DNA of 21,542 bases, from assembly GCA_964423645.1 (NCBI GenBank), contig CAYRFE010000045.1, positions 1-21,542 of the forward strand, in the 5' to 3' direction. The notes beneath the pieces are model-generated. The model worked only from the letters and a program-made list of their open reading frames with translations, was not told the origin of the DNA and made no database searches. A program made the translations under genes and the position numbers. This DNA is from CAYRFE01 sp964423645 [NCBI: uncultured bacterium] (lineage in GTDB: Bacteria > Macinerneyibacteriota > Macinerneyibacteria > Macinerneyibacteriales). Below are positions 1 to 6,639 of this stretch, piece after piece; positions within the stretch are counted from its first letter, which is position 1, and the number at the start of each line of letters is the position of its first letter.

Positions 1-5
1 TATGC

Positions 6-60
6 AGAATTGTAGCTGATTTTTTACAGCCTTGACTTTTTTGTTACTTTTTGTGGCAAG
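6..60. repeat. Left copy of the 55-bp direct repeat at both window edges
   Basis: Positions 6-60 match 21488-21542 at 52 of 55 bases by my own alignment (differences at 16, 18 and 56). The right part of this copy forms a perfect 11-bp inverted repeat, TTACTTTTTGT at 44-54 with ACAAAAAGTAA at 61-71, loop of 6. The stretch CAAAAAGTAAGGCATG at 62-77 recurs at 21256-21271. It is probably a dispersed intergenic repeat. It lies just downstream of the Fic gene (stop at 92), but no U-run supports a terminator there. Confidence 0.75.
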
Positions 61-91
61 ACAAAAAGTAAGGCATGATTTCCGATGAATA

Positions 92-1075
92 TTAGGACAC
101 TGACTTTCGATTCAAAATACTAATAACTACCCTGAGGACAGTATCCATTTCCTCCGGCTTGCTGACGGCGATAAACAAGGTAACAGATGCGAGTGTATCA
201 TTGCTGATTATTGCCGTTCCCGATGAATCATGTAATAGCCCGTTTTGCTCAAGAAAATAGATAAAGCAGGCAGCAGCTATTCGTTTGTTGCCGTCAATAA
301 AAGAATGATTCTTTACTATCAAATACAAAAGCATCGCTGCTTTTTCTTCGATTGTAGGATATAACTCCTTGTCGCCAAAGCTTTGGTAAATCTGATTTAT
401 TGAACTATCGAAACTGTCGTCCTTGGGTTGACCGAAAACATCGGAAGAAAACTCGGTGCGCATGGCCTCTATGAGACTAAAGTAGTTCTCTTTGGCAATG
501 GGGATGCATGCATGTTCGGTTTTACCTTTTTCATCCAAGGTTTCGTGGTCATAATCATCAAGCAGGAGAAGGCCGCGTGAAAACTTTTCGAGTAACGCAG
601 AAAGGTCTTTCGCTTCTTCTAATGTATGAGCTTGATGCGCAATCGCACGGTGAAGGATGGAAATGCCTCGTTTCAAGTGTTGTAGCTCCATATTACGCTC
701 TTCAAGACGTTTTTGGTTTATAGCATAGCCCTCAACAAGATAATCTTTAAGGCGTTTGGTAGCCCATTGACGGAACTGAGTGCCTCGTTTTGATTTCACC
801 CGATAACCGACAGATATAATGACATCGAGATTGTAATGCTCAACTTGATAGGTTTTACCATCCGTGGCAGTTGTCGCAAAAATTGCGACAACTGATTTTG
901 ATTCAAGTTCACCTTCCGCGAAAATATTGGCAATATGTTTTCCAATTGTTTTAATATCCCTGTCAAAAAGCACACCCATTTGCTGACGATTAAGCCATAC
1001 CGTTTCGTTTTCAATATAGACTTGAACCTGAATCTGTTGGTCAGCACTTTGGAAAATTTCTACCTGATTATCCAT
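92..1075 (-). CDS. rhuM: RhuM-family protein with C-terminal Fic domain
   Basis: The first ~150 residues look like the RhuM (virulence protein) family, starting MDNQVEIFQ with the typical stretch QFRQWATKRLKDYLVEGYAIN. The C-terminal part is a Fic/Doc fold with the complete active-site motif HSFIDGNKR at residues 257-265 (consensus HxFx(D/E)GNxxR). Fic enzymes usually transfer AMP or another phosphate-containing group to a target protein; the target here is unknown. The frame is open upstream to 1108, but AAAAGGAAG sits 6 to 10 bases before the ATG at 1075, so that start is chosen (327 aa). It begins 26 bases after the preceding gene and may be the last gene of the effector operon transcript. 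I see no separate antitoxin gene in the window. Confidence 0.85.
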   Translation of the reverse strand: MDNQVEIFQSADQQIQVQVYIENETVWLNRQQMGVLFDRDIKTIGKHIANIFAEGELESKSVVAIFATTATDGKTYQVEHYNLDVIISVGYRVKSKRGTQFRQWATKRLKDYLVEGYAINQKRLEERNMELQHLKRGISILHRAIAHQAHTLEEAKDLSALLEKFSRGLLLLDDYDHETLDEKGKTEHACIPIAKENYFSLIEAMRTEFSSDVFGQPKDDSFDSSINQIYQSFGDKELYPTIEEKAAMLLYLIVKNHSFIDGNKRIAAACFIYFLEQNGLLHDSSGTAIISNDTLASVTLFIAVSKPEEMDTVLRVVISILNRKSVS

Positions 1076-1101
1076 TATTCGTCTTCCTTTTCTTTCAATG
1101 C

Positions 1102-1644
1102 TCACCACTCAACCGCAAACCCCACATACGCCATGATACCCTGCGGCGCAGTATCGTACGCGATGCCCCAGTTATAGGATTTGTTGGAACGCATAATCCC
1201 TGCAGTCCCCATAAAATCCGTTTCACTCTCTTTTTGAATATTTTTCGAATACCCGTTGATATTAAATCTCGCCATGCATGTTCGCCATTCCACACCGCCG
1301 CCGAATGTAAGATACCACCCGACCGTGCCTTCTCCCGACACACGAAAGAGATAATCCGCGCCTGCAACCCGTGCATTCGTATAGTATTCCATAATGGGAA
1401 AACCGGCATCTACTGCTTCAGCAAACTTCAGCATATCGTCGCTTTCAGTGTAAACCCGATTGGTGCGAAAAAATACCCGCAGACCGCTTTTTCCTTTTAT
1501 CGCAAAAAACGCAGTACTCATTTGATACTCAATGGCATCGTCGGGAATATGCTTATAGCCGAATTGTGCGCCGATGGTGAGAGGGAAGAGATTACATGCA
1601 AAAAAAATACTGCATATCAATACCAAAAGAACTATATTTTTCAT
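1102..1644 (-). CDS. Small exported, beta-barrel-like protein
   Basis: A 180-aa protein I cannot assign to a named family. The N-terminus is a hydrophobic signal peptide (MKNIVLLVLICSIFFAC, then NLFPLTIGA), probably cut after TIGA; Cys17 could be read as a poor lipobox. The rest has alternating polar and aromatic stretches (GWYLTFGGGVEWRT, GIMAYVGFAVEW) and ends in Trp, as many outer-membrane beta-barrels end in an aromatic residue. GGGAAGATT precedes the ATG. It starts only 15 bases after the card1 stop, so it is likely co-transcribed with the cmr operon. Whether it takes part in defence is unknown; a chance passenger is equally possible. Confidence 0.7.
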   Translation of the reverse strand: MKNIVLLVLICSIFFACNLFPLTIGAQFGYKHIPDDAIEYQMSTAFFAIKGKSGLRVFFRTNRVYTESDDMLKFAEAVDAGFPIMEYYTNARVAGADYLFRVSGEGTVGWYLTFGGGVEWRTCMARFNINGYSKNIQKESETDFMGTAGIMRSNKSYNWGIAYDTAPQGIMAYVGFAVEW

Positions 1645-1659
1645 AATCTTCCCATACTC

Positions 1660-2826
1660 CTATCTTTTGCCGATTATCTTTTTCAATTCTTCAGCAAATA
1701 AAACATCATCATCAATAATAATTGAATCCATAAGCTCAATTCTCATTTGCCGAGCACGGCTTGTATACTTCTCTTTTATACCTTTTTCATCACGCATCTT
1801 ATCATATAAGGTACATAAAATAGTTTTCGTGGTCAATCCGAATAAATGTCTCAATGCATCGAGTTTATATACCGTGTCATTAAACAGATCCGCTTTATCA
1901 TCACCTTTTGATAATGATGTTTTACATTCCACAATAAATAGGCGGTTGTTATAAATAAAAAATATATCAACCTCATTTATAGCATCTTTGTGTTCTGCAT
2001 CAGGGAAACGAAGATTTACATTCAGTAATATCGAATGCCGATCAAGATTCAGTGATTTCTTTATTTTGTAATATATGTAATCCTCAAACCATCCTCCCGT
2101 GCAGAACTCAATGTGACTTTTTGTTATTTTTTTCCCATCAGTAACAAAGCCGACCTTTGCTAAAAAGGCATGAATCACCTCTTCATCGCACTCCACATAT
2201 CCCTTTTTTTGGAGAGATCTTCTAAACAAATGCTCTTGTCTGAACTTTTGAAGTTTTTCTCTGATCTCAGGAGGATAGTGATATTCCTTATACATTGAAT
2301 AAAATGCTTGCACGTGCTCAATAGTAAATCCGCTCTCTCGATCTACAGTTGGCAGAGAAGGCTCTGACTGAAGTTCAACACCACATGCGGCAATGTAATC
2401 TCGAACTGTTAAGTTTTGCGTCAGAGAATCATACATTGTTTTTGATTTAGGAAATATCCTCTGATACACATTATTGGTCGCGATATAAAAAATTGAAGCG
2501 GCGTACTGCTGAAAAAACATATATGCTGCAAGCGACATCAATTTTGTACCTCCGGTGACATTCACGATAAATTGGTCTGTATCATTAATAACAATTTCTC
2601 TTTCAAGTATTTCCAGTATTGAGGTAAACTTATCTTCTTGCACAATAATAGTTTTCTTGACTTTATCGAATATTTGAGCAACTTTTATTATAGCATCCGT
2701 TTTATTCTTTTTTTCCATACCTTCGGTTGATATGAAAATAAAACCGTCGGCTTCGCTTTTTTTTTCGAGGATAAAAAGTAAATTCGGAATAGTTTGATCG
2801 CTCACCAACGATACTAAATACTTCAT
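1660..2826 (-). CDS. card1: Card1/Can2-type CARF nuclease
   Basis: A 388-aa ancillary effector of type III CRISPR systems. Residues 1 to ~150 form a CARF domain with the ligand-loop motif NVTGGTK (89-95). The C-terminal half is a PD-(D/E)xK nuclease: GGWFEDY at 244-250, then D287, and E300-C-K302 in the stretch LFIVECK. This is the arrangement of Card1/Can2 (DUF1887), which known members use to cut nucleic acid when cyclic tetra-adenylate binds. It should act in the cytoplasm on signal made by Cas10. Its ATG overlaps the csx20 stop (ATGA), which implies translational coupling. All catalytic residues I can identify are intact, so I expect an active enzyme. The exact ligand is inferred from the family. 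Confidence 0.92.
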   Translation of the reverse strand: MKYLVSLVSDQTIPNLLFILEKKSEADGFIFISTEGMEKKNKTDAIIKVAQIFDKVKKTIIVQEDKFTSILEILEREIVINDTDQFIVNVTGGTKLMSLAAYMFFQQYAASIFYIATNNVYQRIFPKSKTMYDSLTQNLTVRDYIAACGVELQSEPSLPTVDRESGFTIEHVQAFYSMYKEYHYPPEIREKLQKFRQEHLFRRSLQKKGYVECDEEVIHAFLAKVGFVTDGKKITKSHIEFCTGGWFEDYIYYKIKKSLNLDRHSILLNVNLRFPDAEHKDAINEVDIFFIYNNRLFIVECKTSLSKGDDKADLFNDTVYKLDALRHLFGLTTKTILCTLYDKMRDEKGIKEKYTSRARQMRIELMDSIIIDDDVLFAEELKKIIGKR

Positions 2827-3239
2827 CGTTTGCCCCCCTTGATATATTTCGGGTATAACCTAAACGTAACATGTTTAAAATGCTGAATTTTTTGTATCAC
2901 ACCGTTTTCATGACGATGTTCTTCGCATTCGCGGCGTGTCGTTGCGTAGATGGGTATAATATCATGGCTAAAGCAATACTCAATCAGATAGTATGTTACA
3001 CCATATTCTCCCTGAATAAGTGCGTAATCTCCACACACCGCATTATCCGAGAGCCACTTTGTTAGATTTTCAAGTAGCGTTGTATCAAGTTCTCCATCAG
3101 GAGTTACTGAAGAAAATGCTGCCTGCAATTCCTGAGGCATAGCAATACATTCGGTAATACCGAAACGCTCCGATGCCTCGGAGCGTTGTTCGGGGGTTAA
3201 TGAGTGAGAAAACAACAAAAATAATTTAATATTAGTCAT
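2823..3239 (-). CDS. csx20: Csx20 family protein, probable ring nuclease
   Basis: A 138-aa protein with the opening LFLLFSHSLTPEQ, typical of the Csx20 family seen beside type III effector genes. To my knowledge Csx15, Csx16 and Csx20 have been proposed or shown to degrade cyclic oligoadenylate, which would place this protein as the off-switch for Card1 and Csx1; that role is taken from the family and not visible in the sequence. The middle holds YALIQGEYGVTYYLIEY, followed by a His- and Arg-rich segment (RRECEEHRHENG). It overlaps cmr6 by 8 bases and card1 by 4, so the receptor nuclease and its presumed regulator are translated from adjacent coupled frames. Confidence 0.8.
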   Translation of the reverse strand: MTNIKLFLLFSHSLTPEQRSEASERFGITECIAMPQELQAAFSSVTPDGELDTTLLENLTKWLSDNAVCGDYALIQGEYGVTYYLIEYCFSHDIIPIYATTRRECEEHRHENGVIQKIQHFKHVTFRLYPKYIKGGKR

Positions 3240-4458
3240 CTTCCCCCAAAATCGAGTTTATGGTAAGTTTTTTATCTTTTTGCTTTGGCGACAAATCCTT
3301 ATTTTTTCCCCACTTTCCGGGAATACTTTTATAAGCAGACTTAATTGCCCTTGCAAGTTTCACCTTATCTTCACCTTGAAACGTATCAATCTTAGCATAA
3401 GCAAGATCAATATCTTGAGGGTTTTTTGTAATACTTACCCGATAGCACTCTTTATCAATCTCAGACATTGTGGCAAGTTTTTCTTCGTTGTCTCTTTTAA
3501 TTTTCTCTTCTTTTTTTTTCAAATGATCTTCTTGCATTTTCGCCACTACTTTATCCAATTCATCAGGTTCTTTCATAATGATATCTTTATTAAATAAACC
3601 ATACCCCACCGCAGTCTTTGCACCTACACCTTCACGAGTAAGGGCATTAATGAACATGTTTTTAACGTCAGTTTCATTCACGGAAGATTTTTTTGAGATT
3701 ATTACTCTAAAAACAAACTTAGTGCCGAATTTTACCGTTAAAAACTTGATCGGTTTTGGTTCTGCATTATCAGCAGGTGCTTCGCTTGCGCCCTCTTGAT
3801 AATACTTCACATAATGCGGGTTCATAATATCCACATGCATATCAGGAACATTCAAAGGATATGCATCGAGAAATACGACTTCCCCTCTTTTATTTTGTGA
3901 GCCAAAAATCATCGTATTTTGAGTCCACTCCTCTTCATCATCGAAATAATACTCTCCATCTTTGTCGTGTTCTAAGTTGGCTTGAAGGTTAGGACTATTT
4001 AACAACTCAATATTTCTCGCAAAACGTGATATACCTTTTACTGAAGAAGCCGGTATATAGGGTATTCCGAGCGTATGATCAAAAACCATACCAACCTCAG
4101 AAGGATGCGGCTGCCCGATGCCTGTTATCAATGGAGAAGTTAATTCAGCACAAAATACCAAAACCTTGCATCCAACTCTACGCATTGTCTCGCAATAGTT
4201 CATTTGTGATACATGCCTTTTTTCTAATAATGTAGTCAAATTTGTACTTGTTTTAATTTTATCATACACCAATTTATAATACTCGTGAGCTTTATTTTCT
4301 TCGCCTTTTTCATTTGTTACTTTCAGTTTTTTATCATCACTTCGTTCATTTGCTGAAAGTAATGGCACACACTTATTAAACCAAAGTGCAAAATTCCCTT
4401 TATATTTATCACTCGTAACTTGATCGAGTAAATCTTTATGTAAAGGATAATATGGCAT
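3232..4458 (-). CDS. cmr6: Cmr6, RAMP subunit of the Cmr complex
   Basis: This 408-aa RAMP protein caps the crRNA 3' end of the Cmr backbone in characterised complexes. Diagnostic stretches are ELTSPLITGIGQPHP, IPYIPASSVKGISRFAR (RAMP signature) and the glycine-rich GVGAKTAVGYGLF near residue 300. After that comes a ~100-residue charged, helical tail rich in Lys and Glu, which makes the protein longer than a minimal Cmr6; similar tails occur in other bacterial Cmr6 proteins. The frame is open to 4470, but GGAGGT lies just before the ATG at 4458, so I use the second Met (MPYYPLHKD). The stop overlaps csx20. Confidence 0.92.
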   Translation of the reverse strand: MPYYPLHKDLLDQVTSDKYKGNFALWFNKCVPLLSANERSDDKKLKVTNEKGEENKAHEYYKLVYDKIKTSTNLTTLLEKRHVSQMNYCETMRRVGCKVLVFCAELTSPLITGIGQPHPSEVGMVFDHTLGIPYIPASSVKGISRFARNIELLNSPNLQANLEHDKDGEYYFDDEEEWTQNTMIFGSQNKRGEVVFLDAYPLNVPDMHVDIMNPHYVKYYQEGASEAPADNAEPKPIKFLTVKFGTKFVFRVIISKKSSVNETDVKNMFINALTREGVGAKTAVGYGLFNKDIIMKEPDELDKVVAKMQEDHLKKKEEKIKRDNEEKLATMSEIDKECYRVSITKNPQDIDLAYAKIDTFQGEDKVKLARAIKSAYKSIPGKWGKNKDLSPKQKDKKLTINSILGEDD

Positions 4459-4475
4459 GCTTACCTCCATTACAA

Positions 4476-4847
4476 CTAATCTTTACAAAAAGCATTGGCA
4501 TAGCGTTTAACCCACTCTAGCACAGCTATGCTCTCAGTTTGAGCTGCAAAATACACCTCTTGGGAAAGATTATTTAGTTCACTAAAGAAACTATTAGCTT
4601 CACTGCTTTGAATCAACTTTTCTTTTTTGAGCCATTCAAGAACAATATTCAATACTACAGTATGCTTTTCATTGTTATTGCCTTTTCCCTTAGCTGCCCA
4701 GAAGGCAAGGCTTTGCCCAAACCCGTTTTGTAATATCATTGAAGGCGCACCTGCAGAAAAGTTCTTAAATCCATCTGCCTTACCATTTTCATTCACTTTT
4801 TGTAGAGCATACTCTGCTCTTTGTTGCGATAAAGTCTTTTGCTTCAT
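4476..4847 (-). CDS. cmr5: Cmr5, small subunit of the Cmr complex
   Basis: A 123-aa all-helical protein with the Cmr5 pattern: MKQKTLSQQRAEYALQKV at the start, SAGAPSMILQNGFGQSLAFW in the middle, and a Trp-containing C-terminal helix (VLEWVKRYANAF). In known complexes Cmr5 forms the inner filament along the target RNA opposite Cmr4. The ATG overlaps the cmr4 stop as ATGA, and cmr6 begins 17 bases after its stop. Size and position between cmr4 and cmr6 are normal for type III-B. Confidence 0.95.
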   Translation of the reverse strand: MKQKTLSQQRAEYALQKVNENGKADGFKNFSAGAPSMILQNGFGQSLAFWAAKGKGNNNEKHTVVLNIVLEWLKKEKLIQSSEANSFFSELNNLSQEVYFAAQTESIAVLEWVKRYANAFCKD

Positions 4848-5698
4848 ACTATATCACTCCAAGCAACTTTACAGATACCTCTGCCTAATGTTTCATCTCC
4901 ACCAACCTGTAAGAAGCCATGTACAGTATTCTGAATTTCCTGTTTAACAATATCAGCATTAATATCAGCATCCAATGCTTTGCTGAAACAACTTGCGACA
5001 TACAACACCGAATCGGTAGGAAGTAATTCTTGATACCGCAAAGCACCGTCTTGCGCTGTACCTGTTTTTGAGCAAATTTTTATTTGAGTCTGTACTTCGG
5101 TATAGTTAGTGACACAGTGTGTATATACGTCATTAGAAACGAGCAACAATACGGTTACATCAGGAAAATATTTTTGAATTGTCTTTGGGAGTTCACTTTT
5201 TACTTCGTGAACATCGATTACATAGTCTTCAAGCAATGTTTTTCCCGCTTCAATCGTGCCAAATCCAATATTTTTCGAATCACTCTGAAGTAATAAATCA
5301 TCCGCTTTTTCACCCATCATCAATAAATCTGAATGCAATCTTTTTAAAACCATTGGTGACGTTACCCATACAAAGGGGCTTTTATTAGAACGAACAGGGA
5401 ATGCGAATAACTTCGCATCTGAAAATGATACCGAAGCGGGGAGCATATCTGTATCTTTACCGCCGTCTTGAGTATCTGAGCCAAATATTTGATTTATCAT
5501 AGCATGAGAATCTTCTTTATAATCACGATAATGAGCTCGTATAGCCCCCTTCACTGCTGAAGCTTGAATATGAGGCCACTGTGTGTGACGCTCACGCTGT
5601 ATGGGAAGATCGATAGCAGAGAGTGAACTACCGCTTCCTGCATGAATAGGTGATACTGCATACAAACTAAGTAATGCCATTTTTTCTTTTTTAAACAT
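4844..5698 (-). CDS. cmr4: Cmr4, RAMP backbone subunit and target-RNA nuclease
   Basis: A 284-aa Cas7-like RAMP. The N-terminus carries H19-A-G-S-G and then ID30LPIQRE, the position of the catalytic Asp that in Cmr4 cuts target RNA every six bases. The region HIQASAVKGAIRAHY is the RAMP signature, followed by IFGSD and SVSFSDAKLFAFPVRS, both typical of Cmr4. It ends with the glycine-rich VGGDETLGRGIC. Several copies would form the crRNA-binding backbone. AGGAGGAG precedes the ATG; the gap from cmr3 is 17 bases. With the Asp conserved, RNA cleavage should be intact. Confidence 0.95.
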   Translation of the reverse strand: MFKKEKMALLSLYAVSPIHAGSGSSLSAIDLPIQRERHTQWPHIQASAVKGAIRAHYRDYKEDSHAMINQIFGSDTQDGGKDTDMLPASVSFSDAKLFAFPVRSNKSPFVWVTSPMVLKRLHSDLLMMGEKADDLLLQSDSKNIGFGTIEAGKTLLEDYVIDVHEVKSELPKTIQKYFPDVTVLLLVSNDVYTHCVTNYTEVQTQIKICSKTGTAQDGALRYQELLPTDSVLYVASCFSKALDADINADIVKQEIQNTVHGFLQVGGDETLGRGICKVAWSDIV

Positions 5699-5715
5699 AC
5701 TAATTCTCCTCCTTA

Positions 5716-6639
5716 TTATAACGCCACACAGGCTGTATCAATTTTTTCCGAAAAAACCGTACCTGCCGGATAGTAGCCTATCATCGGTTTGTGAAATCTT
5801 TTTTTCATATCCCATCCACCAAAATACTGCAATTTCCCTGTTGCATATACTACATTGTTTATTCGTTCATTACCCTCAACAGGAGAAAGTGTCATGTACA
5901 ATCCGGAATGATTTTTGGAAACCGATAATGCTTCTTCATTCTTTCTTTCATACGCTCCAAGTCGCTTCTCCCCGCCTAAGAAAAGAATTCCTTTTGAATC
6001 AATGGGAAGCGAAACATCAACCGCCCAACATAACTGACAATCTGTTTTTAAGCGAATATGGTCAGCAGTATAAATATGACCGTTTTTAACCCTTTTTGAT
6101 TTGCTGTAATCAAGCGCAATCCCTGTGCGTGATTCATATTCAAAAAAACAATCTAACGATTTAATATCTTCTTTTTTTACTCTTAAAGAGGATAAAACTG
6201 ACACAGGTATCCACTTCCCTCCGAGAGGCTCTCCTTTTTTTGCCCACAATATGTTTTTACCCGATGTTTTAAACGGATAAGTACCCGTTATATTCTCTGC
6301 AACAATAATTGAATCTCCGCTATCTTTATCATAATACCAGTTGTAGGGCGCGGGTATATATTTTTGTTTACCGTCGTTCAATAAAGGACCGCTGACTTGA
6401 AATCCGGCGACACCATCAGATGGTCCTAAGATTGCAAGAAATTTATCATCGATTTTACCATTGTAATAATCTTGCACCGATAATTCGTTTTGCATTAGAA
6501 TTGCTGTTCTCAGCGATCCGGTAAGGGTTTGTAATGAAGGTGGGAATACCGAACTCGCTTCATGATCAACTCCGATTGCCATAGGCTCTGCACCTTTGAA
6601 ATATAACGTGTCTGATGGTTTAAAATAATACCACTCCAT
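5716..6639 (-). CDS. cmr3: Cmr3, RAMP subunit binding the crRNA 5' handle
   Basis: A 307-aa Cas5-like RAMP. It begins with the Cmr3 hallmark YYFKPSDTLYFKGAEPM, then SSVFPPSLQTLTGSLRTAIL, and has the conserved loop FLGGEKRLGAYERK in the C-terminal half. In known Cmr complexes Cmr3 sits next to Cas10 at the crRNA 5' tag. The start codon shares one base with the Cas10 stop (TAATG), so translation is coupled. The length is slightly below many Cmr3 proteins but both family blocks are present. Confidence 0.95.
   Translation of the reverse strand: MEWYYFKPSDTLYFKGAEPMAIGVDHEASSVFPPSLQTLTGSLRTAILMQNELSVQDYYNGKIDDKFLAILGPSDGVAGFQVSGPLLNDGKQKYIPAPYNWYYDKDSGDSIIVAENITGTYPFKTSGKNILWAKKGEPLGGKWIPVSVLSSLRVKKEDIKSLDCFFEYESRTGIALDYSKSKRVKNGHIYTADHIRLKTDCQLCWAVDVSLPIDSKGILFLGGEKRLGAYERKNEEALSVSKNHSGLYMTLSPVEGNERINNVVYATGKLQYFGGWDMKKRFHKPMIGYYPAGTVFSEKIDTACVAL

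Noticed and set aside
44-71. Perfect 11-bp inverted repeat as terminator of the Fic gene
   Set aside because: All A/T-rich with no U-run on the minus strand; belongs to a dispersed repeat.
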